Assembly (NCBI GenBank): GCA_016223085.1
Contig: JACRPS010000006.1
Span: 62,001-126,000, forward strand
Direction of reading: 5' to 3'
Source: Chloroflexota bacterium
GTDB lineage: Bacteria > Chloroflexota > Anaerolineae > Aggregatilineales > Phototrophicaceae
Length of the DNA stretch: 64,000 bases
This document shows, in pieces, positions 1 to 9,073 of the stretch. Both the position numbers and the translations under genes were made by a program. Position 1 is the stretch's first letter. Each line of letters starts with the position of its first letter. The notes beneath the pieces are model-generated. The model did not search any database. It worked only from the letters and a program-made list of their open reading frames with translations, and was not told where the DNA came from.

Positions 1-167
1 GCAACCTGCGCGCCGCCGTGACCGAGCCGCTGACCGATGACGACATGCAGGCCATCGCCAGCATTGATAAAAACTGCCGTCTCATCAAAGGGCAGGTCTT
101 CCTGTGGAAGGACAATCAAAGCTGGGAAGACCTGTGGGACGTGAACGGCGAGATTACCCCGGCGTAA
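1..167 (+). CDS. Aldo/keto reductase, C-terminal end (partial)
   Basis: The reading frame enters from the left edge and ends with TAA at 165-167, giving about 54 residues. The piece contains LTDDDMQAIASIDKN followed by a stretch ending WKDNQSWEDLWDVNG. This resembles the C-terminal tail of NADPH-dependent aldo/keto reductases, where an 'L(S/T)-x-E/D-D-M-x-x-I' helix is followed by a variable loop. The kinase gene starts 4 nt after the stop, so the two are probably cotranscribed in sugar or polyol metabolism. Only the tail is visible and the family call rests on that alone. Confidence 0.55.
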   Translation, partial: NLRAAVTEPLTDDDMQAIASIDKNCRLIKGQVFLWKDNQSWEDLWDVNGEITPA

Positions 168-171
168 ACCA

Positions 172-1728
172 ATGGCGCACCGAACCATCATCACCGTAGA
201 CGTGGGCACGTCCAGCACCAAAACGGCGCTGTGGGACGACGCCGGCGCGCTGCTGGCGGAAGCGTCGGCGGCCTACACACTGCACCGGCCTGACCCGCTG
301 CGGGCGGAAATTGACGGCGATGTGTGGTGGCAGGCGGTTTGCACAACGATCCGGCAGGTGATGGCACAAAGCGGCACGAACCCGCGCGACGTGGCCGGCA
401 TCGGCGTGGACGGCGTCGGCTGGACGCTGCTGCCGGTTGACCGCAGCGGCGACCCACTGCACCGGGCGCTGATCTGGCTCGACCGCCGCGCCGAAGATGA
501 AACACGCTGGCTGCGGTCGCTGCCGGACGCCGAAAAGCTGGTCAATCTCGCCGCCAATCCGCTGGATGCGGCCTACATCACACCCAAGCTGCTGTGGCTG
601 AAGAATCATCACCCGGAGGTATTCGAACCCACACACCAGTTTTTGACCGCCTCCGGCTTCATCGTGGGGCGGTTCACCGGCGAATTCACCTGTGATTACA
701 CCCAGGCGTATGGCTATCACTGCTTCGACATTCGCAATGAGTGCTGGGACGCGGACACGGCGGCGCGGCTGGGTATTCCACTGGACAAACTGCCGCGCCT
801 GTACCCCTGTACCGAGATCGTGGGCACGGTGACGGAACACGCAGCAGCAGACTGCGGCCTGGTTACGGGAATCCCGGTGATTGCGGGCTGTCTGGACGCG
901 GCGTCCGGCGCGCTCGGCGCGGGGGTGACACGCGTGCAGCAGACCAACGAGCAGGGCGGGCAGGCCGGCGGCATGGCCGTTAGCCTCGATCACGTCGTTG
1001 TTGAGCCGCAGTTGATCTTCTCGCATCACGTGCTGCCGGGGCAGTATTTGCTGCAAGGGGGGACGGTCGGGGGCGGGACGCTCGGCTGGTTCCGCGACGT
1101 GCTGGGACAGGTTGAAAGCAATGAGGCGGCGCTCACCGGGCAGAGCGTGTTTGAGTTGTTTAGCCGTCAGGCCACTTTATCCCCGCCCGGCGCGCATGGG
1201 CTGATCTTCATCGCGTATATGGCCGGCGAACGCACGCCGCTGTGGAACAGCGCGGCGCGCGGCGTGTTCTTCGGGCTATCGTATGCCACCACCCGCGCCG
1301 ATTTACTGCGGGCGATCATGGAAGGCTGCGCCTTCGCCGTGTACGACAACGTGCAGATCGCCCGCGCGCACGGCGTGGTCATCACCGAATATCTGGGTTC
1401 TGGCGGGGCGACGCAAAGCGCCGTGTGGTGTCAGATCAAGGCGGATGTGTACGGCGCGCCGTTCATCGTCGCTCGCCGCGCCGACGGCGGCGAAGGCGGT
1501 CACAGTCTCGGCCTGTACGCGTTGGCGGCGTCGGCTGTTGGGTTATGCGACGACGCGGGCGCATGTGTCGAACGCCTGCTGCCGCAGCGCCAGGTGTTTG
1601 AACCGTCGCCGCAACGCCACGCGCTGTATCAGGATATTTTTCAGGTGTACCGGAACGTATCGCGCAAGCTGCTGGGTGATTTTGATGAGCTGGCCGCCGT
1701 GATGCAGCGGTATTCCCCGAACGGTTGA
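172..1728 (+). CDS. FGGY-family carbohydrate kinase (xylulokinase-like)
   Basis: The 518-residue protein has the FGGY kinase layout. The N-terminal phosphate loop DVGTSSTKTALWD is at residues 9-21, a substrate-side GVDGVGW at about 78-84, and AGCLDAASGALGAG near 238-251 carries the likely catalytic Asp. A glycine-rich ATP-site region GSGGATQS lies near 410. Enzymes of this family phosphorylate pentoses, polyols or other sugars in the cytoplasm. Exact substrate cannot be read from the sequence; xylulose or a related ketose is the usual assignment for this branch. It follows the reductase gene by 4 nt without a clear Shine-Dalgarno, suggesting translational coupling. Reductase plus kinase fits a sugar/polyol uptake-and-phosphorylation operon. 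Confidence 0.85.
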   Translation: MAHRTIITVDVGTSSTKTALWDDAGALLAEASAAYTLHRPDPLRAEIDGDVWWQAVCTTIRQVMAQSGTNPRDVAGIGVDGVGWTLLPVDRSGDPLHRALIWLDRRAEDETRWLRSLPDAEKLVNLAANPLDAAYITPKLLWLKNHHPEVFEPTHQFLTASGFIVGRFTGEFTCDYTQAYGYHCFDIRNECWDADTAARLGIPLDKLPRLYPCTEIVGTVTEHAAADCGLVTGIPVIAGCLDAASGALGAGVTRVQQTNEQGGQAGGMAVSLDHVVVEPQLIFSHHVLPGQYLLQGGTVGGGTLGWFRDVLGQVESNEAALTGQSVFELFSRQATLSPPGAHGLIFIAYMAGERTPLWNSAARGVFFGLSYATTRADLLRAIMEGCAFAVYDNVQIARAHGVVITEYLGSGGATQSAVWCQIKADVYGAPFIVARRADGGEGGHSLGLYALAASAVGLCDDAGACVERLLPQRQVFEPSPQRHALYQDIFQVYRNVSRKLLGDFDELAAVMQRYSPNG

Positions 1729-1825
1729 GGCTTCGGCTACCAGCATCTCCAAACCGCGCCGCAGAAGGGTTTGCAGGGGTGAGACGGTCGGGGTAAGACC
1801 AGCCTTACCCCGACGAGAATAGACC

Positions 1826-2824
1826 TTACTGCGCCAGGAAGGCGGCCATCTCCGCCAGCCGCGTGGCGTAGCCCATTTCGTTGTCGTACCAGGCAGCGAC
1901 CGACACCAGCGTGCCGTCCTGCACCTGCACCAATGGCAGGTCAATGATCGAGGAGTGCGGGTCGCCCATAATACGGGACGATGCCCATTCGTCTTCCAGC
2001 ACGTCCATCACGCCTTTCAGCGGTGCGTTGGCCGCTGCCTTGCGGAACACGTCACGCACTTCGTCGGCGGTGGTCGGACGTTCGACAACAGCGTTCACCT
2101 CGGCGATGCTGCCGGTGCGGACCGGCACGCGGTAAGACTTGCCGGTGACCTTGAGGTCTTTCCAGATGAACTGCAACGCCCGCGCCGCGCCTGACGACGA
2201 CGGGATGACGTTTTCCGCCGCCGCCCACGAATCGCGCCGGTCTTTCATCGGCTGGTCGGTCAGCGACTGGGTGTTGGTATAAGCGTGAACGGTGGAGAAC
2301 AATCCGGTCCTGATGCCGAAGTTCTCCAGCAGCACCTTAATCACCGGCGCCAGCGCGTTGGTGGTGCAGCTTGCCATGCTGATGATGCGCTGCGTTTGCG
2401 GGTCGTACTGTTCCAAGTTGATGCCCGGCAGCAGCACAGCGTCGCAGTCCTGGAGCGTTTTGCTGGCGGCGCTGACCAGCACCCGTTTCGCCCCGCAGTC
2501 CAGATGCGCCTGCGCGACGGCGCGCGTCGTCGCCCGCCCGGTGCAGTCCACTACCACGTCTACGCCCAGCGCGCCCCAATCCGGCAGCGCCTTGCTCGTA
2601 TCGTAGAACCTGATGTCACGGCCACCGATGACAAAGCCGCCGTCAGCCGCTTTCACTTCCTCCGGCCAGATGCCGTAGTTGGTATCCACCTTAAACAGGG
2701 CAGCCAGCGTTGGCACGTCCTTGATATCGGAAATGGACACAGGCACAAACAGGTTGTCCTTCAGGCCGGCCCGCAGTGTAGAACGGCCAATCCGACCAAA
2801 CCCGTGAATGGCGATGTTACCCAT
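1826..2824 (-). CDS. gap: Type I glyceraldehyde-3-phosphate dehydrogenase
   Basis: A 332-residue protein of normal GAPDH length. The NAD-binding start reads IAIHGFGRIGR, the catalytic cysteine lies in MASCTTNALAPV near residue 150, and the phosphate-binding and C-terminal motifs HAYTNTQ and WYDNEMGYATRL are present. It oxidises glyceraldehyde-3-phosphate to 1,3-bisphosphoglycerate in glycolysis. The motif usually written SCTTNCLAP has Ala in place of the second Cys, a common substitution. The start is supported by a purine-rich AGGAGAAGG just upstream on the minus strand. It is convergent with the FGGY kinase and stands alone, not in a gap-pgk operon. Confidence 0.97.
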   Translation of the reverse strand: MGNIAIHGFGRIGRSTLRAGLKDNLFVPVSISDIKDVPTLAALFKVDTNYGIWPEEVKAADGGFVIGGRDIRFYDTSKALPDWGALGVDVVVDCTGRATTRAVAQAHLDCGAKRVLVSAASKTLQDCDAVLLPGINLEQYDPQTQRIISMASCTTNALAPVIKVLLENFGIRTGLFSTVHAYTNTQSLTDQPMKDRRDSWAAAENVIPSSSGAARALQFIWKDLKVTGKSYRVPVRTGSIAEVNAVVERPTTADEVRDVFRKAAANAPLKGVMDVLEDEWASSRIMGDPHSSIIDLPLVQVQDGTLVSVAAWYDNEMGYATRLAEMAAFLAQ

Positions 2825-2920
2825 AATCCTTCTCCTCCTGTGCTTAATCCATACCGTAATTCAGTATAGGACGTTTCAGCGCGGGAGAGATCAGACCAAT
2901 GATTCCAACGGGCTGCGGCT

Positions 2921-3580
2921 TTACGCGCTTACACGGTTGTAATACGGGTTCTCGCGCACGATCAGCGTCGCGCAGTTGTCGGCGCGCGGATCGGTGATGT
3001 GATCGTACAGAATGCCCTTGACCACGAAGCCATTTTTAAGCTGGACGGACAGGGTTGGGTCGCGCAGTTCGCCGGCGACAACACGCCGCACGTAGGCTTC
3101 GATGCTCAGGTGATGGCGATGGCGGTCGTAGCCCGGCAGCATTCCACCGGCGACCTCGCCGCGCAGATTCAGCCGGCGCACCAGGTCGCGGCGGGCATCG
3201 TAGAGCCGGCTGCCCAGCCCCAGGCCGCGAAAGTCGGGGTGGACGCTCAGATCGCCGCCGTATAACCACTCGCCGTCGGGGGTGTGATGGTCAAACCAGC
3301 CGCCGTCGGTAATTTCAAGAAACGTGTGCTGCTTGTGCAGGGCATCCCAGTGAATGCGGAAGGTGCTGGTTGAACCGGCCACCACCCACTTGTCATGGAC
3401 GTGCGCCAGAGCGGTGAATTGCCCTTCCGGGAACAGGGTGAGGTGGCGGAGGAAATGTTCCGCGCTGAGGAGTTCTTCGTCAGTTAAAGTGGGGTAAATA
3501 ACACGCTGCATCTGTGCCAGCCGTTTGACATGCTGGCGTTCCGTATTCACGACGCGAGTGGCTACCGGGCTGGTTATCAT
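2921..3580 (-). CDS. GNAT-family N-acetyltransferase
   Basis: The start at 3580 has GGAGGAATACC directly upstream and overlaps the aldehyde dehydrogenase stop as ATGA, so the two genes are translationally coupled. The 219-residue product has a GNAT core: GGDLSVHPDFRGLGLGSRLYDAR near residues 128-150 matches the acetyl-CoA-binding motif A pattern (hydrophobic-V-x-P-x-x-R-G-x-G-x-G). The N-terminal 60 residues are helical and family-specific. Substrate unknown. Coupling to an aldehyde dehydrogenase suggests a role in the same small-molecule pathway, but this is inference. Confidence 0.8.
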   Translation of the reverse strand: MITSPVATRVVNTERQHVKRLAQMQRVIYPTLTDEELLSAEHFLRHLTLFPEGQFTALAHVHDKWVVAGSTSTFRIHWDALHKQHTFLEITDGGWFDHHTPDGEWLYGGDLSVHPDFRGLGLGSRLYDARRDLVRRLNLRGEVAGGMLPGYDRHRHHLSIEAYVRRVVAGELRDPTLSVQLKNGFVVKGILYDHITDPRADNCATLIVRENPYYNRVSA

Positions 3581-5022
3581 GGTATTCCTCCTAACAATAC
3601 AGTTTTGGTTTCCAGATAATCTTCCAGTCCTTCCTGACCGCACTCCCGGCCCAGGCCGCTTTGTTTGATACCGCCAAACGGCGCTTCCGGGGTCGCGGGC
3701 AGCCAGTCATTCACGCACACCATGCCGAATTGCAATGCTTCTGACATTTTGACCGCCGTGTTCAGGTCGTTGGTCAGCACAAACGCCGTTAAACCGTAGT
3801 CCGTATCATTCGCCATCTGAAGCGCCTCCTCGGTGTCACTAAAGGGAATCACGGGTAAAACCGGGCCAAAAATCTCTTCGCGGTACAGCCGCATATCGGG
3901 CATCACGTTGGTGATGACAGTGGGAGCGTAAAAATAGCCGCGCGGCAAATCTGCCGGGCGCGCGCCGCCCACCAGCACTTCCGCGCCGGCGGTTACGGCG
4001 TCAGCGACCAGCGCCACCACGCGGTCGCGCTGGATAGCGTTAATCAGCGGGCCGACCTCCACGCCCTGCTGCAGGCCGTCGCCCAAGCGAAGACCGCCGG
4101 CAAGCTGCGTCACGCGCTCGATAAACTCCTCGGCAATCCGGCTGTGGACGTAAAACCGCTGCGGCGCCACACATACCTGCCCGCAGTTGCGGTACTTCCA
4201 GGCAACCGCGCTTCTGGCGGCCTGCTCCACGTTCACATCCGGGAAAATCAGCACCGGCGCGTTGCCGCCCAGTTCCAGCGCCAGCCGCTTGACCGTCTTC
4301 GACGCGCCATCCATCAGCAGCTTGCCCACGCGGGTGCTGCCGGTGAAGCTGATCTTGCGCAGGCGTGGGTCGTCCAGCATCACCTGCGCCATCGCCGCCG
4401 GTTCGCCATTGATGACGTTGACGACGCCGGGCAGCGCGCCGGACTCGTGCAGCGCCTGCGCCAGCAGCATGGCCGAACGCGGCGTGTACTCCGATGGCCG
4501 GCCCACGACGGTATTACCCGCCGCCAGCGCCGCCGCCCAGGAGCGCACGACGTTGTACACCGGGAAGTTCCAGGCGGTGATCGTACCGATCACGCCCATC
4601 GGCTGGTGGGTAACGGTGATGCGGCGGTTCGGCAGTCGCGCCGGGATGGTGCGCCCGTAGGCGCGTTTGCCTTCTTCGGCGAACCACGTCAGGTAGTTTG
4701 CCGCGCTGCGCCATTCCGCGAGCGATTCGCTGTAGGGCTTGCCGGACTCCTCGGTGGTTAGCACGGCCAGCCGTTCGGCGCGTTCCAGCACCCAGGCGGC
4801 GGCTTTCAGCAGCACCTCGGCACGCTGGTAGGGCGTCTGCCGTGACCAGGCCGGAAACGCAGCGGCGGCAGCATCAATCGCGGCGCCGGCATCGTCTGCG
4901 CTGCCAAAGGGCACGTCCATCAGGACGGCTTCGGTCGCCGGGTTCACCAGCGGCCAGGTCTGGCTATTGGCCGCGTCCACCCACGCCCCATTAATCAACT
5001 GCTTCAACGCAAAATCGCTCAC
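3577..5022 (-). CDS. NAD(P)-dependent aldehyde dehydrogenase
   Basis: The 481-residue protein is a full-length ALDH. ITAWNFPVYN is the cofactor-side motif, LALELGGNAPVLIF carries the general-base Glu, and YRNCGQVCVAPQRF carries the catalytic Cys. The C-terminal FGGIKQSGLGRECG is typical of succinate-semialdehyde or betaine-aldehyde type enzymes. It oxidises an aldehyde to the acid in the cytoplasm; the substrate is not determined. It starts with GTG preceded by CAGGAG. No N- or C-terminal helical extension of the kind used for microcompartment targeting is visible. Confidence 0.93.
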   Translation of the reverse strand: MSDFALKQLINGAWVDAANSQTWPLVNPATEAVLMDVPFGSADDAGAAIDAAAAAFPAWSRQTPYQRAEVLLKAAAWVLERAERLAVLTTEESGKPYSESLAEWRSAANYLTWFAEEGKRAYGRTIPARLPNRRITVTHQPMGVIGTITAWNFPVYNVVRSWAAALAAGNTVVGRPSEYTPRSAMLLAQALHESGALPGVVNVINGEPAAMAQVMLDDPRLRKISFTGSTRVGKLLMDGASKTVKRLALELGGNAPVLIFPDVNVEQAARSAVAWKYRNCGQVCVAPQRFYVHSRIAEEFIERVTQLAGGLRLGDGLQQGVEVGPLINAIQRDRVVALVADAVTAGAEVLVGGARPADLPRGYFYAPTVITNVMPDMRLYREEIFGPVLPVIPFSDTEEALQMANDTDYGLTAFVLTNDLNTAVKMSEALQFGMVCVNDWLPATPEAPFGGIKQSGLGRECGQEGLEDYLETKTVLLGGIP

Positions 5023-5559
5023 GGTGGCTCCTGTGAATCGGTAAAGACGGCTGCACTGCCGGGCGCGAGGTAGAATCTACCCACGCCGACGCTGGTCAGC
5101 CCCAGGCTAAAGCTGGTCAGTCAAAAGAGTTTGGTCAGGTGAGAAGGTAAGATCGTCAGGCAGGGGAACAGGTGGGATTGGTGACAAACGAAGCGTTGGG
5201 TACAGGCAGGTTTTACATCGCGCATACAGCACCTGTGGAGGCGGTTGCATCCTCTAATCTGGGCGGGTGGGGAGAGACACATCTCTCCCCAAAAACGAAT
5301 CTGCTGCTAATCGTATTTATAACAAGCCGCAATATTGACGCCGATGGCGTTCTTGCCAACGATTGTAACCAATTTTTGTCTATTCTAAACAAAGATTTCC
5401 ATTTGTTAAATTTATCACATTGATACATCCTTAAGATTTGTGGCTTTTGTATAGGGACACGGCATGCCGTGTCCCTACAGGTATCCCATATGCGAAAACA
5501 GGGCAGCGCGTGTATTATTAAGCTGTTTTGTCCGCAGCAGGTGATAAAAGGATATGTCT
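5023..5559. other. Intergenic region with two palindromes
   Basis: No credible gene lies in these 537 bases between the divergent aldehyde dehydrogenase and GH1 genes. The stretch from about 5290 to 5440 is clearly more AT-rich than the surroundings. A palindrome at 5269-5290 (arms GGGGAGAG/CTCTCCCC) and a perfect one at 5452-5477 are the only structures seen. Promoters for both flanking genes must lie here, but no convincing -35/-10 pair was found. Confidence 0.6.
5452..5477. repeat. REP-like palindrome, perfect 26 bp
   Basis: Perfect inverted repeat with arms TAGGGACACGGCA/TGCCGTGTCCCTA. It belongs to the family found throughout the window and is identical in its core to the copy at 41041-41068. 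Confidence 0.9.
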
Positions 5560-6942
5560 ATGGCATTCCCGGAAAATTTTGTGTGGGGGGCTGCCGCTGC
5601 CTCGTACCAGATCGAAGGCGCGGCATTTGAAGATGGCAAGGGCTGGTCGGTGTGGGATATGTTCTGCCGCAAGGAGGGGGCGGTGTGGCGCGGGCACACC
5701 GGCGACGTGGCCTGCGACCACTACCACCGCTATCAGGATGACGTGGCCGTGATGAAAAAGATTGGTTTGCAGGCGTACCGGCTGTCCATCTCCTGGCCGC
5801 GCGTGCTGCCGGAGGGGCGCGGCGAAGTTAACGCGAAAGGGCTGGAATTTTACGACCGGCTGATTGACGCGCTGCTGGCGGCAGAGATCACGCCCTACGT
5901 TACGCTGTTCCACTGGGATTACCCCTACGCGCTGTACCTGCGCGGCGGCTGGCTGCATCCCAACAGTTCGGACTGGTTCGCGGATTACACCCGTGTCATC
6001 GTGGACAAGCTCTCCGACCGGGTGCGCAACTGGATGACGCTCAACGAGCCGCAGTGTTTTGTTGGCCTGGGACATCAGGTAGGCATCCACGCGCCGGGTC
6101 TGAAACTGGGCTGGAAGGACGTGCTGCTGGCCGGGCATAACGCGCTGCTGGCGCATGGCAAGAGCGTACAGGCGATTCGCGCCGCCGCCAAAACGCCGCC
6201 GCTGGTCGGTTTCGCGCCGGTGGGCACGGTCGCCTACCCCATCAGCGACAGCCCGGCGGATGTGGAAGCGGCGCGGCTGGCGACGTTCAGCTTCCACGAA
6301 AAGACGCTGTTTTCCAACACTTGGTTCGCCGACCCGATCTTCTTCAAGCAGTACCCGACCGATGGTCTGGCGTTGTTTGGCGCTGACGTGCCGGAAGTTG
6401 GCGCGGACGACATGAACATCATCGCGCAGCCGCTGGATTTCTACGGCGTGAACATTTATCAGGGGATGCCGGTCAAGGCCGGCGACAACGGCCTGCCGGA
6501 AGTCGTGCCGTTTGATGTCGGCCATCCGATGACGGCCTTCCGCTGGTTTGTCACGCCGGAGTGCCTGTACTGGGGGCCGCGCTTCCTGTACGAACGGTAC
6601 AAAACGCCGGTTTACATCACGGAAAACGGCATGTCCAATATTGACTGGGTGTCGGTGGACGGCGAGGTGCATGACCCGCAGCGGATTGATTACACCACGC
6701 GCCACCTGCGGACGCTGCACCGGGCTATCGAAGACGGGGTAGACGTGCGCGGCTATTTCCACTGGTCCATCCTGGACAATTTTGAGTGGGGCGAGGGCTA
6801 CAAGGAACGGTTCGGTCTGGTGTTTGTGGATTACCCCACCCAGCAGCGGATTCCGAAAGACTCGGCGAAGTGGTATGAACACGTGATCGAAAGCAACGGC
6901 GAAAGCGTGCTTCCCGCCGTGACCGAAACGCCAGTGGCGTAA
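5560..6942 (+). CDS. Glycoside hydrolase family 1 beta-glycosidase
   Basis: A complete GH1 enzyme of about 460 residues, the usual family size. The start reads FPENFVWGAAAASYQIEGA, the acid/base Glu is in TLNEPQCF, and the nucleophile Glu is in YITENGMS. The C-terminal FEWGEGYKERFGLVFVDY completes the sugar-binding subsites. It hydrolyses beta-linked glucosides or galactosides from the non-reducing end, probably in the cytoplasm as there is no signal peptide. ATG at 5560 has AAAAGGA at ideal spacing; an in-frame ATG two codons earlier (5554) is too close to it. Confidence 0.95.
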   Translation: MAFPENFVWGAAAASYQIEGAAFEDGKGWSVWDMFCRKEGAVWRGHTGDVACDHYHRYQDDVAVMKKIGLQAYRLSISWPRVLPEGRGEVNAKGLEFYDRLIDALLAAEITPYVTLFHWDYPYALYLRGGWLHPNSSDWFADYTRVIVDKLSDRVRNWMTLNEPQCFVGLGHQVGIHAPGLKLGWKDVLLAGHNALLAHGKSVQAIRAAAKTPPLVGFAPVGTVAYPISDSPADVEAARLATFSFHEKTLFSNTWFADPIFFKQYPTDGLALFGADVPEVGADDMNIIAQPLDFYGVNIYQGMPVKAGDNGLPEVVPFDVGHPMTAFRWFVTPECLYWGPRFLYERYKTPVYITENGMSNIDWVSVDGEVHDPQRIDYTTRHLRTLHRAIEDGVDVRGYFHWSILDNFEWGEGYKERFGLVFVDYPTQQRIPKDSAKWYEHVIESNGESVLPAVTETPVA

Positions 6943-6949
6943 CAATAAC

Positions 6950-6973
6950 GGGGCGACCTTCTGTGGTCGCCCC
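6950..6973. repeat. REP-like palindrome
   Basis: Arms GGGGCGACC/GGTCGCCCC around a short TTCTGT loop, between the GH1 gene and the SRPBCC gene. It lies upstream of the chosen start of the next gene. Confidence 0.8.
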
Positions 6974-7022
6974 TACCTCTCTGCCGCTTCTGCAACTTTT
7001 CCCTACAGGGGGCAAACCATCC

Positions 7023-7721
7023 ATGTCATCACGGCCATATACCGACGGAACCGGCCTGCTGGAAAATCTGTTTGGTGCGGCGTTCATCGGTTTCATGCTG
7101 CTCGCGCGCCCCTTCCTCAAGGGATGGATGGCGCACTGGGGAGCCACCGACGAAGAAGCCAGCCGCCGTCTACCGGGGGATGGCCGGGTGCCGAATCCGC
7201 TTGTCCTGTCTACGCGAGCCGTTACCGTCCATGCGCCGGTTGCTGCCATCTGGCCCTGGATAGTTCAGATCGGCCAGGAACGCGGCGGCCTATACAGCTA
7301 CGAAAGATTGGAGAACTTGGCACGCTGTCAGATGCGGAATGCAAACCGGGTGGCGCCGGAATGGGCGTTGCAGGTGGGCGATCGGGTACGGCTTGGCCCA
7401 CAGGGTTATCCGGTACACCGGGTCGTGCAGCTTGAACCGGATTCGTATCTGGTGCTGGCCGGGGCCGACCCGAAAACGGAAGCAGTGGCTGAAATTGCCG
7501 ACCCGCCGCCAGCCAGTTACTCCAATTATGTATGGTCAATTGTGCTTGAACCCCTTGACGAGCAGAACACCCGCCTGATCTTCCGCAACCGTCTCGATTA
7601 CTGCCCGCGCAGTTTCGGCTGGTGGCTCATGTGGGAGGCGTTAACGGAACCCATCGGGTTTGTGATGATGCGGAAGATGCTACTCGGCATCAAGGCGCGG
7701 GCGGAGGCGACGCAGGCATAA
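7023..7721 (+). CDS. SRPBCC-fold protein with N-terminal membrane-like helix
   Basis: The start at 7023 is chosen because the longer reading frame begins inside a repeat palindrome. The 232-residue product opens with a hydrophobic helix LFGAAFIGFMLLARPFL, then a region with VTVHAPVAAIWPWIVQIGQERGGLYSYERLENL near residues 62-95. This resembles SRPBCC (START/Bet v1-like) proteins, where 'AP-x-x-V-W-x-W-L/I' opens the fold. The C-terminal part ends with a helix PIGFVMMRKMLLGIK. Such proteins bind hydrophobic ligands; no catalytic role can be assigned. Confidence 0.7.
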   Translation: MSSRPYTDGTGLLENLFGAAFIGFMLLARPFLKGWMAHWGATDEEASRRLPGDGRVPNPLVLSTRAVTVHAPVAAIWPWIVQIGQERGGLYSYERLENLARCQMRNANRVAPEWALQVGDRVRLGPQGYPVHRVVQLEPDSYLVLAGADPKTEAVAEIADPPPASYSNYVWSIVLEPLDEQNTRLIFRNRLDYCPRSFGWWLMWEALTEPIGFVMMRKMLLGIKARAEATQA

Positions 7722-7736
7722 CATTTTATCATCGCT

Positions 7737-8522
7737 TCACGTATTCAGCACGCGGTCCAGTTCGGCGCGGCTCTGCGCCAGCCCGCGCCGCAGCAGCAGA
7801 TAATCCGCCCCCAGACACAGCAACTGCGCCCCGCGATTGTACTGGAAGCGAATGTCGTCCGCCGTCAGCGCAAACGACCCCCACGCCTTGCCGTGTGCCC
7901 GGCAGGCGGCGGCCACCCGCGCTACCGTGTCCTCGAATGGCACGCGCTGCTCCGCCGGCAGATGTTCCATGCGGATGCTCAGATCAAACGGGCCGATGTA
8001 CAGGCCGTCTACCCCGTCCACGGCGGCAATCGCGTCCACGTTCGCCAGTCCGTCCGGCGTTTCGATCTGCACGATCAGGAACGTTTCCCGGTTGGCGTGC
8101 TGCACCAGTTCCCGCGCCGACTGCTGAATATCCAGCCCAAAGCTGGTTTCCAGCCCGAACCCCTCAATGCCGCGATCACCGATTGGCGGAAACTTCACCT
8201 TGCTCACCAGCGCCCGCGCGGTTGCGGCGTCGCCCACATGGGGGATCATCAGGCCGGTCGCGCCATCTTCCAGATAGCGGTAGAGCGCGCCTTTTTCCCG
8301 CGTGGGCGGGCGAATCATCATGTCAACGTCGTACTGGTGACAGAACGCCAGCAGCGTCTGGATTTCGCGCCCGTCCATGACGTGATGTTCCAGGTCAAGC
8401 CACACACCGTCATAACCTTCGTGCGCCGCGTAGGCGATAAACGGCGGCAGAAAGTAGCCCATCAGCGCCAGACGGGCCGGCTGCCCGGCACGGAGGCGGG
8501 CGAGAATCTTACTGGTTCGCAT
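7737..8522 (-). CDS. HpcH/HpaI-type aldolase
   Basis: The 261-residue protein carries the class II HpaI aldolase signatures: DGVWLDLEHH, MIRPPTREKG, GATGLMIPHVGDA, LIVQIETPDGL (metal-binding Glu) and GLYIGPFDLSIRM. These enzymes use a divalent metal to cleave 2-keto-3-deoxy acids into pyruvate (or a keto acid) plus an aldehyde. The start at 8522 has AGAAAGGACC upstream and follows the normal family N-terminus (KILARLRAGQPARLALMGY). It is divergent from the MOSC gene and stands alone. The specific substrate is not determinable. Confidence 0.9.
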   Translation of the reverse strand: MRTSKILARLRAGQPARLALMGYFLPPFIAYAAHEGYDGVWLDLEHHVMDGREIQTLLAFCHQYDVDMMIRPPTREKGALYRYLEDGATGLMIPHVGDAATARALVSKVKFPPIGDRGIEGFGLETSFGLDIQQSARELVQHANRETFLIVQIETPDGLANVDAIAAVDGVDGLYIGPFDLSIRMEHLPAEQRVPFEDTVARVAAACRAHGKAWGSFALTADDIRFQYNRGAQLLCLGADYLLLRRGLAQSRAELDRVLNT

Positions 8523-8562
8523 GATGGTCCTTTCTGGTAGGTGTTGGCCGCCCGTATGGTTG

Positions 8563-8568
8563 TATAAT
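8563..8568 (+). promoter_or_regulatory. Putative -10 box for the MOSC cluster
   Basis: A perfect TATAAT hexamer lies 37 nt before the MOSC start codon in the divergent spacer. No good -35 is seen at 16-18 bp; TTGGCC ends only 13 bp upstream. Confidence 0.4.
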
Positions 8569-8605
8569 ACACACGACGTAATTGTATCCAATCAGGGGAA
8601 AGCTC

Positions 8606-9073
8606 ATGACGCAAATCGCCAGCATTGTCTATAAACCCCAGGGACAGCGCGACCCGGAAGATGCGTACCTGCGCGTGGACACGGACGAGGCCGTGCTTGT
8701 GGCCGGTTATGGTATCGAAAACGATGCCAAAGGCGGCCATCCCAAACGTAACCTCAACGTCATGTCCTACGAAACGCTGACGAACCTGCGCAGCCAGGGA
8801 TTTTATACCGAACCCGGCCAGATGGGCGAACAGCTTGTGATTCACCGGTTGGACGTGGATAACCTGCCACCCGGCACGCGCGTGCAGTTGGGCAGCAGCG
8901 CCGTGATCGAAGTGGTGGAACAGCGGCGCGGCTGCGCCCGGTTCTCGCATATCCAGGGCAAATCGCTTGACCTGGTGGACGGCAAAATGGGCGTGATGGC
9001 AGTCGTCATCAGCAGTGGGCCAATCCGCGTGGGCGACCCTGTACGAGTATTAAAACCGGAAACCCATGTCTGA
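8606..9073 (+). CDS. MOSC domain protein
   Basis: The 155-residue protein is essentially one MOSC domain. It includes NDAKGGHPKRNLNVMSYETL near the front, a strand pattern ending in LPPGTRVQLGSSAVIEV, and a conserved cysteine in RRGCARF. MOSC domains occur in molybdenum cofactor sulfurases and in enzymes reducing N-hydroxylated compounds. The single Cys is where persulfide or molybdopterin chemistry would be expected. GGGGAAAG precedes the ATG. Its stop overlaps the following Nfu-N type gene by 8 nt, hinting at shared sulfur or Fe-S handling. Confidence 0.85.
   Translation: MTQIASIVYKPQGQRDPEDAYLRVDTDEAVLVAGYGIENDAKGGHPKRNLNVMSYETLTNLRSQGFYTEPGQMGEQLVIHRLDVDNLPPGTRVQLGSSAVIEVVEQRRGCARFSHIQGKSLDLVDGKMGVMAVVISSGPIRVGDPVRVLKPETHV

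Noticed and set aside
5518-6945. Long open frame (about 475 codons) antisense to the GH1 gene
   Set aside because: It mirrors the GH1 coding frame in GC-rich DNA, shows no family motifs, and GH1 catalytic residues prove the plus strand is coding. Similar antisense frames at 13633-14943, 23110-24306 and 57969-59183 were dropped for the same reason.
6963-7022. Earlier GTG start for the SRPBCC protein
   Set aside because: It lies inside a REP palindrome and would add non-family residues.
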